38,492 bases of DNA, taken from a virus. Under the pieces are notes generated by a model, which made no database searches, was not told where the DNA came from, and was given only the letters and a program-made list of their open reading frames with translations. Position 1 is the stretch's first letter, and each line of letters opens with the position of its first letter. The stretch spans positions 1 through 38,492 of IMG/VR virus record IMGVR_UViG_3300042691_028869; one strand, 5' to 3'. A program made the position numbers and the translations under genes. Below are positions 1 to 8,572 of the stretch, piece by piece.

Positions 1-230
1 TGAGCACCTGTGGCTCCAGTGTTTCCTTGTATGCCTTGGATGCCTTGAATTCCTTGAGGTCCTTGAGCACCAGTGGCTCCAGTGTTTCCTTGAATGCCTT
101 GAATGCCTTGAATTCCTTGAGGTCCTTGAGCACCAGTGGCACCAGTGTTTCCTTGGATGCCTTGGATGCCTTGTGATCCTTGGGCACCTGTGGCACCAGT
201 TGCACCTGTGGCTCCAGTGGCACCCACTGT
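1..230 (-). repeat. Collagen-like repeat DNA (distal block of the left-edge fibre)
   Basis: Short imperfect direct repeats of 9, 18 and about 54 bp encode in-frame Gly-X-Y triplets such as [12 protein letters not shown] and GNTGAT. The block continues beyond the window. Confidence 0.85.
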
Positions 231-2546
231 TCCGCTGGTTGCACTTATTGTTAATGTGTTTCCCGAAGTTGTTATTGTTATGTTTGATCCAGCAGAAATT
301 CCAACAGCACCAGTTAAACCACGAACAGTTCTTACAACATTTCCTATGTAATTTCCACTGACTCTGAGGTTTCCAAGCACATCAAGTTTTTCTGTTCCCG
401 TAGTAAGACCAATTCCTACATTCCCGGTGAATGATCCGAGAGAGATGTTTCCATTGGCATTTGCCGTTATTAATGGAATTCCAGAGATATCATTTACAGT
501 GAAAATGTTTCCCGTTCCTAAAACGTTTGTGACAGAGAACAGTTGACCAGCGGAACCTTCAAACGACAACGAGCCACAGTTTCCACTCAATAATCTCATC
601 TTCATTGCGGATGCACCACTAATCAAATAATTTGCTTCATTTGAAAGTGACATTCCACTTGTGCACAAACCTGCCAAGAATGCAACCTGTGAACCAAAAG
701 TTCCGCCAGCAGAACAAATTCCAGCAGATGCACTTATATTTCCGGCCACACTTAATTTTGCTGCTGGTGCAAGATCGCCTATTCCAACATTTCGATCATG
801 AAACAAAGTCATTGCAACTTGAGGCCCAGTTGCGTAACTGTTTGTAGTTGCAAAATACATTCTGGTGCCATAACCACCATCAGAATTTACATAAATTCCT
901 GCTTGTGCAACCGATTCTGGACTGGAATCTCTTGCACCAAATGTTATTGCAGGACCAGCATTAGTTGTACTTGAAGTAGAACCAATGTGAATATTTCCTA
1001 AAGTAGTTCCTAAAGTTGGTGTGTTCCATGCAATCATTCTTCCACGTGAAAGAGCATTTGTAAATGTTATTCCTGTAGCACAAAGTCCTGTTATAAAATT
1101 AACAGAATTTGCAAATGTGCCACCAGCAGAAGATATTCCGTTTGTAAAGCTCTGAAGTGGATTAAATGTATTGGCAACACCAGTTGTCACACCTGTCACG
1201 GCACCAGTAAGCCCATTAAAAGATGCTACGCTATCTTGAACAAATGCAACATCTTTGTATGATGAATAGGCAAAAGTGGAACCATATGACTGTTGCCAAA
1301 TTCTCATTCCAATTGTATTTTTTAAGAACATCAACAAATTATCGTTTCCACCAGAAGAATCTTGATAAGATCTTAAGTGGAATGCATCTGCATATGGGGA
1401 TGAATTGTCATTTCCCCAAGATGTAAAAAGGAATCTTGCATAATTTGTTGCACCTTCACTGGGTGAAACTACACGGTTGTCTTCATTTGCAATTTGATTT
1501 ATCGTAATATTTGAACTTCCATTGAAGGAAGTCAAGTTGATAGTTCTTGCAGTTTGTAGTGTTGTTGCTGTTGTTGCGTTTCCTGTAAGCGGTCCACTGA
1601 ATCCGGATGATGATGCCTGCAATCCAGTATAAACATTTGCACCCAAAGACGGACCAACAATCGCTCCCGTTTGGCCATTATATGAAATTACATAAGGTCC
1701 AACCGGGCCTGTTGCTCCTGTTGCCCCAGTGTTTCCTTGAATTCCCTGAATTCCTTGTGATCCTTGGGCACCCGTGGCTCCAGTGTTTCCTTGAATGCCT
1801 TGTGATCCTTGGGCACCAGTGTTTCCAGTGTTTCCTTGAATGCCTTGGATACCTTGAGCACCAGTGGCTCCAGTGTTTCCTGTAGTTCCAGTCAACCCTC
1901 TTGGACCTGTTGATCCAGTAATGCCCTGAATGCCTTGGATGCCTTGAGGTCCTTGGGCACCAGTGGCTCCAGTGTTTCCTTGGATGCCTTGGATGCCTTG
2001 AGGTCCTTGGGCACCAGTGGCTCCAGTTGCACCTGTGGCTCCAGTAGCACCTACTGTTCCGCTGGTTGCACTTATTGTTAATGTGTTTCCTGATGTGGTT
2101 ATGGAAATATTTGTACCAGCAGAAATTCCCACAGCACCAGTCAATCCACGAATTGTTCTAACAACAGTGCCAATATAATTTCCACTGACTCTGAGGTTTC
2201 CAAGCACATCAAGTTTTTCTGCTGGGGCAGTCAAACCTATGCCAACATATCCAGTAAATGGTGCAATTTCAATCGTTCCATTTGCATCAACATCGATGCT
2301 GGGTATTCCAGAAATGTCATTGACACTGAATATGCTTCCAGTGCCAAGTCTGTTGGCAATACTGAATAATTGTCCCTGAGAGCCTTCAAATGACAAAGCA
2401 CCACCAGCCGTCAATCCAGTTCCGGTGGTCCCATCAAGAACATATAGAGTGATGGGATCGTTTCCCTGCCCTCGGAAAAGGATGTTAGGCTGCGTAACTC
2501 CTCCAACATGTGGAGTTATTATAATGTTTTTGTCAGAATTTGCCAT
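1..2546 (-). CDS. Collagen-like tail-fibre-type structural protein, 3' end outside window
   Basis: An open frame runs from ATG at 2546 through the left edge (at least 848 codons, no stop), so the C-terminus is missing. It begins MANSDKNIIITPHVGG. A beta-rich module follows (key strings [28 protein letters not shown]), then a Gly-X-Y block of GAT, GAQ, GIQ and GNT triplets (about 1700-2056). Next comes a non-collagen region containing [11 protein letters not shown] and NVGIGD, a second copy of the beta module (about 250-640), and a second collagen block at the edge. The same modules occur in the 1148-residue gene at 21443-24889, so the two are mosaic paralogues. The fibre or adhesin role is inferred from architecture and from neighbouring LamG genes. 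A late-promoter-like box lies 26 nt upstream; no convincing Shine-Dalgarno is visible. Confidence 0.85.
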   Translation of the reverse strand, partial: MANSDKNIIITPHVGGVTQPNILFRGQGNDPITLYVLDGTTGTGLTAGGALSFEGSQGQLFSIANRLGTGSIFSVNDISGIPSIDVDANGTIEIAPFTGYVGIGLTAPAEKLDVLGNLRVSGNYIGTVVRTIRGLTGAVGISAGTNISITTSGNTLTISATSGTVGATGATGATGATGAQGPQGIQGIQGNTGATGAQGPQGIQGIQGITGSTGPRGLTGTTGNTGATGAQGIQGIQGNTGNTGAQGSQGIQGNTGATGAQGSQGIQGIQGNTGATGATGPVGPYVISYNGQTGAIVGPSLGANVYTGLQASSSGFSGPLTGNATTATTLQTARTINLTSFNGSSNITINQIANEDNRVVSPSEGATNYARFLFTSWGNDNSSPYADAFHLRSYQDSSGGNDNLLMFLKNTIGMRIWQQSYGSTFAYSSYKDVAFVQDSVASFNGLTGAVTGVTTGVANTFNPLQSFTNGISSAGGTFANSVNFITGLCATGITFTNALSRGRMIAWNTPTLGTTLGNIHIGSTSSTTNAGPAITFGARDSSPESVAQAGIYVNSDGGYGTRMYFATTNSYATGPQVAMTLFHDRNVGIGDLAPAAKLSVAGNISASAGICSAGGTFGSQVAFLAGLCTSGMSLSNEANYLISGASAMKMRLLSGNCGSLSFEGSAGQLFSVTNVLGTGNIFTVNDISGIPLITANANGNISLGSFTGNVGIGLTTGTEKLDVLGNLRVSGNYIGNVVRTVRGLTGAVGISAGSNITITTSGNTLTISATSGTVGATGATGATGATGAQGSQGIQGIQGNTGATGAQGPQGIQGIQGIQGNTGATGAQGPQGIQGIQGIQGNTGATGA
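1700..2056 (-). repeat. Collagen-like repeat DNA (proximal block of the left-edge fibre)
   Basis: In-frame Gly-X-Y triplets dominated by GAT, GNT, GAQ and GIQ, encoded by near-identical 9-bp and 18-bp words that also fill the 22440-23985 array. One interruption encodes [16 protein letters not shown], which also occurs almost unchanged inside the 1148-residue gene. Confidence 0.8.
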
Positions 2547-2571
2547 AATTTAAAAATTATTTCATCCAATA

Positions 2572-2579
2572 TATTTAGA
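2572..2579 (-). promoter_or_regulatory. Candidate T4-type late promoter box TCTAAATA
   Basis: TCTAAATA differs at one base from the T4 late consensus TATAAATA. It directly follows the stop codon of the 88-residue gene and lies 26 nt upstream of the collagen-fibre ATG. T4 spacing predicts RNA starting near 2566 with a leader of about 20 nt. The identical octamer precedes two other virion genes (8571-8578 and 15091-15098). Confidence 0.5.
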
Positions 2580-2846
2580 TCATGGCATTGGTGGATTTGG
2601 GACGACCCACTCCGGTGTTGAAAGAATTTCAAGTATTTCCGTATGTGTGTATGGACCTTCCTTGGTGGTCAGAGAAGTGACGCAGGATGGTTCTGATCCA
2701 TCCCATTTCACGAAGGTCTTGGTGCCATCCACGGACTTGCGAACGGTCTCTGCGGAGGTTTCAAGGACTTGCGAGAAGTCAATTTGCGGAAGTTCCGATA
2801 CGTTAAAAATTATGTATTCTCTAGTTTCAAAGTCTTCTAAGTTCAT
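2580..2846 (-). CDS. Small conserved phage structural-region protein (88 aa)
   Basis: Starts with ATG at 2846 inside a 4-nt ATGA overlap with the stop of the upstream LamG gene, indicating translational coupling. The central strings SVDGTKTFVKWDG and TTKEGPYTHTEIL resemble a small protein I recall beside LamG-type genes in marine T4-like phages; its function is not known to me. There is no signal peptide or membrane segment, and the protein is acidic. It probably belongs to the virion cassette by position. It is the last gene before a late-promoter-like box. Confidence 0.8.
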   Translation of the reverse strand: MNLEDFETREYIIFNVSELPQIDFSQVLETSAETVRKSVDGTKTFVKWDGSEPSCVTSLTTKEGPYTHTEILEILSTPEWVVPNPPMP

Positions 2847-3559
2847 AGATCAAATCTCTTTCTTGTTGCGGTGTAATTTTGTTTTATTTCAAATGCGTTA
2901 AGTGCCCTATTATATATTCTCACTATTGGAAGGTTTCCACGAATTCCAGAACCTAGAGTTCCTTGATATCCGCAGCACCAATCGTTTCCTACCGTAAGCA
3001 ATGTATTGTTTGTATCATAAAATATCGATCCTGTTGTTCCCCAAGAATATACCATGTCACCATCTACATAAATTGACTGTGTCGTTCCATCATAAGTATG
3101 GGCATAGTGATAATATCTATTTGTCGTAAGGGTATAGGAATAAGTCTGATAATTTAAATTTATTCCAGCCGTTGGACCACCAGGATTTATCCCTGCAGCC
3201 AATGTATTTGTGCCATTTAGCCAAAGTGCATATGAATTGTCAAATCCATCCCCACGCTGAGAACCAATGAAAATCTGGGCTCTTTGTTCATATATGGAAA
3301 ACCAGCATTCCTGTGTGATCTGTGAGGTTGGTCTCAAGTTTGTCATTGGAACCGTTACTGCCTCATCTGCTCCATCATAAGCAATATTTCCACCATAAGA
3401 TTTATCAAATGTCACTCCATTAACAAAAGAACCGACATTTCCTGCACCACTTATGTCAATCCAAGCAGTTCCTGTTCCTGGATAACTTTTTCTGTTTCCA
3501 GCATCTAAAAACAGAAGTAATGAACTTTCAACTATATCTGGTCCTGCGCTTACTGCCAT
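2843..3559 (-). CDS. LamG/concanavalin-like lectin-fold protein, tandem copy 6 (238 aa)
   Basis: Last of six tandem paralogues. The N-terminus has the family signature PDIVESSLLLFLDAGNRKSY followed by PGTGTAWIDISG. The middle shows LamG_3-type features: VTFDKSYGGNIAYDGADEAV, then HYAHTYDGTTQSIYVDGD. The ending is NRALNAFEIKQN then RKRFDL, whereas the other five end in FNALRGRFGI, so this copy has a divergent C-terminus. The ATG at 3559 shares one base with the preceding stop (TAATG), and the stop overlaps the next ATG by 4 nt. Inferred to be a virion-associated carbohydrate-binding or adhesive protein. Confidence 0.85.
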   Translation of the reverse strand: MAVSAGPDIVESSLLLFLDAGNRKSYPGTGTAWIDISGAGNVGSFVNGVTFDKSYGGNIAYDGADEAVTVPMTNLRPTSQITQECWFSIYEQRAQIFIGSQRGDGFDNSYALWLNGTNTLAAGINPGGPTAGINLNYQTYSYTLTTNRYYHYAHTYDGTTQSIYVDGDMVYSWGTTGSIFYDTNNTLLTVGNDWCCGYQGTLGSGIRGNLPIVRIYNRALNAFEIKQNYTATRKRFDL

Positions 3560-4272
3560 TAGATACCAAACCTTCCTCTGAGGGCATTGAAGTTTTGTGA
3601 GATTTCTTCTGATGAAAGATGTCTATTGTAATATGAAAAGTATGCCATCTTTCCCCAATATTGGCTAGCAGATGTAGTAATTGCGTTGAATTCATGAAAA
3701 CCACCTATACAACAAAAACCGTTATTGAACGTTGAATTTACGTTCGTGATTGAGTAAACAGTCGTATCATTATTATATTGAAATTGATAATAAGGAGATG
3801 ACTGAGACAGTCTCCAACACATATAGTTAAATTTTGTATCATAATTTGGTATAGAATCAATATTAAAAGTAGAATCAATAAAATTACCACCATCATTGTC
3901 GTACATTCCCAGATCATTTGTTCCACTTTGAATAATAACTTGATGATCGTTGGCTGCACCTCTTAGCATAGTTCTCCAATTAGTTGGAGTTATAACTTCA
4001 CTAAACACACAAATGGTTGCATTTGCAAAAGTAGGCATATCAGTCAAAGATCCGCCAACAATTCTTTTTGCTATTCCAAAAGAACCTTCAAAATTCATAT
4101 GATCTATTCCATCTGAAGTAGAATAGGCAGACGCACTAACATTAAAGTCATATCCATTTCCACTTAAATCAAACCAACCTGTTCCAGTCCCCGGATAACT
4201 TCTTCTGTTCCCGGCATCGAGACACAATACCAATCCATCTTCAACTATGTCTGGTCCAGAATTAATTCCCAT
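3559..4272 (-). CDS. LamG/concanavalin-like lectin-fold protein, tandem copy 5 (237 aa)
   Basis: Begins MGINSGPDIVEDGLVLCLDA and keeps the PGTGTGWFDLSGNGYDF box and the C-terminal box HLSSEEISQNFNALRGRFGI. The centre (residues about 60-190) is poorly conserved with its siblings, consistent with a jelly-roll scaffold carrying variable loops. The start at 4272 overlaps the previous stop by one base (TAATG). Its 3' end carries the DNA block shared at the other junctions, with one mismatch. Role inferred: surface-exposed adhesin or decoration protein. Confidence 0.85.
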   Translation of the reverse strand: MGINSGPDIVEDGLVLCLDAGNRRSYPGTGTGWFDLSGNGYDFNVSASAYSTSDGIDHMNFEGSFGIAKRIVGGSLTDMPTFANATICVFSEVITPTNWRTMLRGAANDHQVIIQSGTNDLGMYDNDGGNFIDSTFNIDSIPNYDTKFNYMCWRLSQSSPYYQFQYNNDTTVYSITNVNSTFNNGFCCIGGFHEFNAITTSASQYWGKMAYFSYYNRHLSSEEISQNFNALRGRFGI

Positions 4273-4311
4273 TAGATACCAAACCTTCCTCTGAGGGCGT
4301 TGAAGTTTTGA
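4270..4311. repeat. 42-bp direct repeat at LamG gene junction (copy A)
   Basis: Identical over 42 bp to 4959-5000, with diverged copies at 3557, 5681 and 6370. It covers the start codon of one LamG gene and the conserved C-terminal codons of the gene upstream of it in transcription. Confidence 0.85.
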
Positions 4312-4961
4312 ACTACTTCTTGTGGAGAAAGTTCTTTATTGTAAACATTAAATATAGAACAATCCATTTGCATATTATATCCACTAGTTGCCAACCAATT
4401 TCCTATTTGACCATTTCCAGAATTAAAAGAACGGGCTCCACCATTTTCTCCAGATTGTATCTGCGATAAAGAAAAAGATTGGCCGTTAATATATATTTTA
4501 TTATTTGTATATGAAACATCTGTCCTCATAACAAACACATAATGTTTCCAATTGTTTACAATGTTTAAAGGAGTTAATGTTGCTGACGGAATCCCATACA
4601 CATCACCATTTGCTGTATTAAATCCTATAGAAGAAAAATTTCCAGTCCAAACATCATAAAGATTCCACCCAAAAAACATTCTTCCACTCGTCCAATTATC
4701 TCCAATTTTTGCCCACATTTCAACTGTTGCTACAGAAGATAAGTTTGGAGCAAAAAAAGGAATTTGATCGTCTGTTCCATCAAAAGAAACTGTCCCTAAG
4801 TTTGAAGAATTAAAAGTTGGTCCATTTTGAAAAGTAGCACCAACGTTTCCTACCATATTATTCCAGACAGTTCCAGTTCCCGGATAACTCTTTCTGTTCG
4901 CAGCATCCAAGCACAGGACCAATCCATCGGTGACAATTGAAGGTGAGTGTGAAAGTGCCAT
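4272..4961 (-). CDS. LamG/concanavalin-like lectin-fold protein, tandem copy 4 (229 aa)
   Basis: Carries the family N-terminus (PSIVTDGLVLCLDAANRKSY), a VSFDGTDDQIPF strand, a LamG_3-like core with NNWKHYVFVMRTD and KIYINGQSF, and the terminal FNALRGRFGI. It is coupled to its upstream neighbour by TAATG at 4961. The first roughly 50 bp are nearly identical in DNA to the same region of copy 1, whereas the centre is not, which suggests cassette-like exchange. Probable virion lectin by family and context. Confidence 0.86.
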   Translation of the reverse strand: MALSHSPSIVTDGLVLCLDAANRKSYPGTGTVWNNMVGNVGATFQNGPTFNSSNLGTVSFDGTDDQIPFFAPNLSSVATVEMWAKIGDNWTSGRMFFGWNLYDVWTGNFSSIGFNTANGDVYGIPSATLTPLNIVNNWKHYVFVMRTDVSYTNNKIYINGQSFSLSQIQSGENGGARSFNSGNGQIGNWLATSGYNMQMDCSIFNVYNKELSPQEVVQNFNALRGRFGI

Positions 4962-5000
4962 TAGATACCAAACCTTCCTCTGAGGGCGTTGAAGTTTTGA
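4959..5000. repeat. 42-bp direct repeat at LamG gene junction (copy B)
   Basis: Exact copy of 4270-4311, one gene length (689 bp) away in the same orientation. It could support homologous recombination that deletes or swaps a whole lectin gene in frame. Confidence 0.85.
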
Positions 5001-5683
5001 GCCACTTCATTTGCATTCAGTACACGATTATATATCTTAAATAGTGCGGTGTTCCCCAACACTGAAAATCCTGGAATATCCCATCCATAAGCCCCGTAAG
5101 GATAAAGAGTCATCAAACAAAGATCCAGATCAAAATTTCCGCTGCTAGGGGTATTGTTTGTTATTCCATGATTTGACAAAGCAACGTTGAGTGTGCCATT
5201 TATGTATGCACCAAATTGAGTTGAACTGACAACAACACACACTTGTGTCCAATTTCCCGTTGCAATCGAAGAAAATGCAAAACTGTTTGCTTGTGCTCCA
5301 ATCTGGAGTGCGAGTGCGTTGTGTACAATTCTATAATTGTATTCACCATTGCCATTCCATGGTTTTGAAACATAATTTCCATCCACATCAGATGATTTGG
5401 TCCAAAGTTCAAAGGTAACATTGTTCAATCCGCTTCCAGATGGTGTCCAAGACCAACGAGAGGATGGACTTGGAATTCCAACATAATCATTTGATCCATC
5501 AAAATTAAATGATCCAAAATTTTCTGCTGAAAAAGTTGGTCCATTTATTAAACTTCCAGTGTATGTTGCGCCACTCAAATCATTCCAGACGGTTCCAGAT
5601 CTTGGATAACTTCGACCATTTGCTGCATCAAAATACAACACCAACCCTTCTGTAACTTGAAATGGATTGTAGTTTACTCCCAT
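4961..5683 (-). CDS. LamG/concanavalin-like lectin-fold protein, tandem copy 3 (240 aa)
   Basis: Longest of the six. The N-terminal box reads VTEGLVLYFDAANGRSYPRS, so the usual PGTG is PRSG. The core contains FNFDGSNDYVGIP, VTFELWTKSSD and TGNWTQVCVVVSSTQFGAYI, a LamG-type strand order. The end is VLNANEVAQNFNALRGRFGI. ATG at 5683 overlaps the preceding TGA (TGATG). The central 150 residues are unlike the siblings. Role inferred as host-surface binding. Confidence 0.86.
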   Translation of the reverse strand: MGVNYNPFQVTEGLVLYFDAANGRSYPRSGTVWNDLSGATYTGSLINGPTFSAENFGSFNFDGSNDYVGIPSPSSRWSWTPSGSGLNNVTFELWTKSSDVDGNYVSKPWNGNGEYNYRIVHNALALQIGAQANSFAFSSIATGNWTQVCVVVSSTQFGAYINGTLNVALSNHGITNNTPSSGNFDLDLCLMTLYPYGAYGWDIPGFSVLGNTALFKIYNRVLNANEVAQNFNALRGRFGI

Positions 5684-6372
5684 CAGATGCCAAACCTTCC
5701 TCTCAAGGCATCAAAGTTTTGTTTAATCTCTGTTGCAGTTAACACTCTATTGTATACTCTGCATATTGCCAAATTTCCATTATAATAATATGATCTACCT
5801 CCAATATATCCACCATAAACTCCCACAGACATTCCTCCATTATTCACAGACAATGTTCCAGTTCGTCCGTCAGAATTGACTTGTGTTCCATTTATATATA
5901 AAATTCTACTTCCACTAGTATATGTTCCAACTATTTGATACCAATCAGTGGTATTCATGTAAGTTGCTGTTGTTGTCGTCAAATTTGTTAAACCAACACC
6001 AGAAATATTGTGTCTCCATTGAATACCTGCGCCTTCTTGGAATAAGGAATATTGAGTATTTACAGTTCCTTTTTCAAACCAAAATCCATTTTGTGTGGTT
6101 GCATTTGTTTTAACCCAAACTTCAACTGTTGGAGTATCTGTATCCAAGGCAGTATTGTTTGGTAATATAACCATATCATCTGTGCCATCAAAAGAAAAAT
6201 TACCATTATTTAAACTTGAAAATGTTGGAGAATTTTTTAATTCTCCAACATTTTGGATAACACTTAAATCAGACCAAGTATTTCCTGCTGTTGGATAACT
6301 TCTTATGTTTGCCGCATCCAAGTACAAAACCAAGCCTTCGGTTACTATTGTTGGGGAGTGATTGAGGCCCAT
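5683..6372 (-). CDS. LamG/concanavalin-like lectin-fold protein, tandem copy 2 (229 aa)
   Basis: N-terminal box VTEGLVLYLDAANIRSYPTA; core strings FSFDGTDDMVILP, PTVEVWVKTNATTQNGFWFE and RILYINGTQVNSD are typical of Laminin_G_3 proteins; the end is VLTATEIKQNFDALRGRFGI. The start shares one base with the previous stop (TGATG at 6372). It belongs to the coupled tandem array and is presumably expressed with the fibres upstream. Confidence 0.87.
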   Translation of the reverse strand: MGLNHSPTIVTEGLVLYLDAANIRSYPTAGNTWSDLSVIQNVGELKNSPTFSSLNNGNFSFDGTDDMVILPNNTALDTDTPTVEVWVKTNATTQNGFWFEKGTVNTQYSLFQEGAGIQWRHNISGVGLTNLTTTTATYMNTTDWYQIVGTYTSGSRILYINGTQVNSDGRTGTLSVNNGGMSVGVYGGYIGGRSYYYNGNLAICRVYNRVLTATEIKQNFDALRGRFGI

Positions 6373-7052
6373 CAGATGCCGAACCTTCCTCTGAGAGCGT
6401 TGAAGTTTTGTAAGATTTCTGTTTCAGAAAGTCCACGATTGTACAATCGAGCGTTTGAAATTCTTCCATTATGATAAGTGTGAATTCCAGCAAAACCAAT
6501 TGTAATGGGTTCATTTGATGCCGCCCAAGGACCTGTAGCCACGTTTGATCCTATAGAAACTCCATTTAGATAAAGCATATGATTTGATCCAGTTGTAGTT
6601 GCCACAACATGATTCCATGTGTTGAGTTGAATAATTGGTGATGCGGGATATATGCTTGGATCACCAGCACCATATCTTTGCCACAATAATCTCCTGTCGC
6701 TTGCATACCATAAACCAAAAGTTCTGTTGCCAATAGGATTATTACCAGTTCCAATTATTCTTACCCAATCTACGCCAGCAGAGGTTACATAAATCCACGC
6801 TTCTGCTGTAATGTCCGCAGTAAATTGACTTGATATTGATGTTCCATTTATAAAATCATTAGCACCATCTAGCGTGAAATAACCCGCATTTTCATTATTA
6901 TACACTGGACCATTTGTCAAAATTCCAGTATTTTCATTTCCACTTAAATCAAACCATCCAGTTCCAGTCCCCGGATAACTCTTTCTGTTCGCAGCATCCA
7001 AGCACAGGACCAATCCACTAGTTACGATTCCGGGATTATATTGGACTGCCAT
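6372..7052 (-). CDS. LamG/concanavalin-like lectin-fold protein, tandem copy 1 (226 aa)
   Basis: First and most canonical copy: VTSGLVLCLDAANRKSYPGT, then FTLDGANDFINGT, ITAEAWIYVTSAGVDW, the family hallmark NTWNHVVATTTG followed by MLYLNGVSIGSN, and the end FNALRGRFGI. The start at 7052 lies one base past the stop of the 489-residue fibre gene (TGATATG), so it is probably translated by re-initiation. Laminin_G_3 domains are sugar- or protein-binding jelly rolls; a virion adhesin role is inferred. Confidence 0.87.
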   Translation of the reverse strand: MAVQYNPGIVTSGLVLCLDAANRKSYPGTGTGWFDLSGNENTGILTNGPVYNNENAGYFTLDGANDFINGTSISSQFTADITAEAWIYVTSAGVDWVRIIGTGNNPIGNRTFGLWYASDRRLLWQRYGAGDPSIYPASPIIQLNTWNHVVATTTGSNHMLYLNGVSIGSNVATGPWAASNEPITIGFAGIHTYHNGRISNARLYNRGLSETEILQNFNALRGRFGI

Positions 7053-7053
7053 A

Positions 7054-8523
7054 TCAATACTCCACTGTCAACTTCGGAACATCCTTGCGTTCACCTTGGA
7101 CAAGATAGAAGCAATCAATGTCCTTGCTCTTGCTTCCAACGATGATTCTGTTTTCTTCGATTGACTTGACGAAATAATTCTTCTGTGAACCATTTGCAGT
7201 CAATTGTACCGTAATGGAGTCTGAATGCACCAGAGCAGTCCAATAGTCTGGAAGATCGATCACATTTGATCCTGTGAGTCTTCCACGAACATATACACCA
7301 TTCTCTGGACCTTCCAAGCAAGCGTATTGTAGTTTCTTGTTTGGTTGAATTGGGTGGGGGATTAAGAAGGACTTTGTGGCTGCACTGAGGTTTCCGGAGA
7401 GTGTTATGCCGGTTCCAGAGAATCCTGCAGTTGAAATTATGAGACCGTTGAAGGTAGCCGTTGAACCAGTAAAAGCAGAATTAAACGTAATTCCACCAGC
7501 AGCACTCAAACCTCCTGTAAACTGAGAAAGTTGACTTGCTCTGAAAGTTCCCACGACATCTAAAGTTGCTCCTGGATTTGTGGTTCTTATTCCTACATTT
7601 CCATCAGAAGAAATTAAAACTCTATCAGCACCATTTGTAGTGAAAGCAAACGGTATATTGTTTATGCTTCCAATACTACCACAATTTCCTTGATTTGTGG
7701 TTATATTTACCGATCCACCACCAGCACTAGAACGAACATTAAGTGTTGCTATATTTGGTTGTTCTACTCTTAGTGTTCCAAATGTTCCGCCAGAGGATGA
7801 AATTCCAGAAGATGCTGTAATTAATTCGCTAGCACGCATTGCACCAACAATATCAAATGTTACTCCTGGAGAAGTTGTTCCAATTCCAACCGCTCCAGTT
7901 TCTGTAATTGTCATCATCGGTGATCTATTATTTCCACCAGCTAAATGAAGTCTTGCACTACTTTGACCAGTACGAATTATTGCATCATATGCTGTAACAG
8001 ACCATGTTGTTGGTCCAGAAATAGTTGAATTTTGCCTTATATTTAAACCACTTGTTCCATTAAACACAGGCATGTTAAACACAACTTCAGATCCAGCAGT
8101 ATTACCGGTGTTTCTTAATTCTAAAGCACTATAAGCACCCCCGGTTGTTCCAATTATAGATGCAGAATTATTTGAAGTAACCGAACTTTGAGTATTTCTT
8201 ACAAAAAAAGTACTTGGAGTTGCCGCACCAATTATTGAAGAATTTATAATAGAAACAGGTGAATCAAAAGCTCCACCAGATGAACTGATTCCGCTGGTGA
8301 AACTTTGAAGAGGACCAAAGGTGTTTGCTGTTCCAGTGGTTACTCCGGTGACTGCCCCGGTCAATCCATTAAACGAGTGGACTCCACCACCAGCAACACC
8401 AACAAGTGCACTACCACCAGTGATTCCAACATAGAGACGACTGTTGGTGATGTCGAATGCTGGTTCACCAAATGTCAATCCCGAGGGGACACCTGAGCCT
8501 CTTCTGAGCTTAATATTGGCCAT
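7054..8523 (-). CDS. Tail-fibre-like structural protein with tropism-determinant-type N-terminus (489 aa)
   Basis: Residues 1-45 (MANIKLRRGSGVPSG, then FGEPAFDITNSRLYVG) resemble the N-terminal domain of phage major tropism determinants and many fibres. The middle is a beta-rich fibre region with the shared strings [12 protein letters not shown] and GISSSGGAF, plus NVGIRTTNPGATLDVVG. The C-terminal 110 residues (KKLQYACLEGPENGVYVRGR, then PDYWTALVHSDSITVQL and ERKDVPKLTVEY) match a domain I recall ending cyanophage virion proteins. ATG at 8523 has a good Shine-Dalgarno (AGGAG). A late-promoter-like box at 8571-8578 would give a leader of about 42 nt. Confidence 0.87.
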   Translation of the reverse strand: MANIKLRRGSGVPSGLTFGEPAFDITNSRLYVGITGGSALVGVAGGGVHSFNGLTGAVTGVTTGTANTFGPLQSFTSGISSSGGAFDSPVSIINSSIIGAATPSTFFVRNTQSSVTSNNSASIIGTTGGAYSALELRNTGNTAGSEVVFNMPVFNGTSGLNIRQNSTISGPTTWSVTAYDAIIRTGQSSARLHLAGGNNRSPMMTITETGAVGIGTTSPGVTFDIVGAMRASELITASSGISSSGGTFGTLRVEQPNIATLNVRSSAGGGSVNITTNQGNCGSIGSINNIPFAFTTNGADRVLISSDGNVGIRTTNPGATLDVVGTFRASQLSQFTGGLSAAGGITFNSAFTGSTATFNGLIISTAGFSGTGITLSGNLSAATKSFLIPHPIQPNKKLQYACLEGPENGVYVRGRLTGSNVIDLPDYWTALVHSDSITVQLTANGSQKNYFVKSIEENRIIVGSKSKDIDCFYLVQGERKDVPKLTVEY

Positions 8524-8547
8524 TCTGCAAAAAACTCCTGCTGATTA

Positions 8548-8572
8548 TAGCATCGTAATAACTACAATACTA
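8548..8572 (-). other. RNA hairpin in the leader of the 489-aa fibre gene
   Basis: Arms TAGTATTGTA and TACGATGCTA (minus strand) pair over 10 bp with two G-U wobbles around loop GTTAT. The 5' arm begins at the end of the TCTAAATA box, so RNA started from that box would have only part of it. The downstream AGGAG is not covered. No T tract follows, so it is not a typical terminator. Confidence 0.45.

Noticed and set aside
136-351. Plus-strand APVAPV-rich small open frame
   Set aside because: Antisense of GAT/GNT collagen codons in the left-edge fibre gene.
2545-2560. 7-bp inverted repeat ATAATTT/AAATTAT next to the left-edge fibre ATG
   Set aside because: All A-T with a 2-nt loop, very weak, and lies downstream of the late box, so it does not fit the nested-promoter switch.
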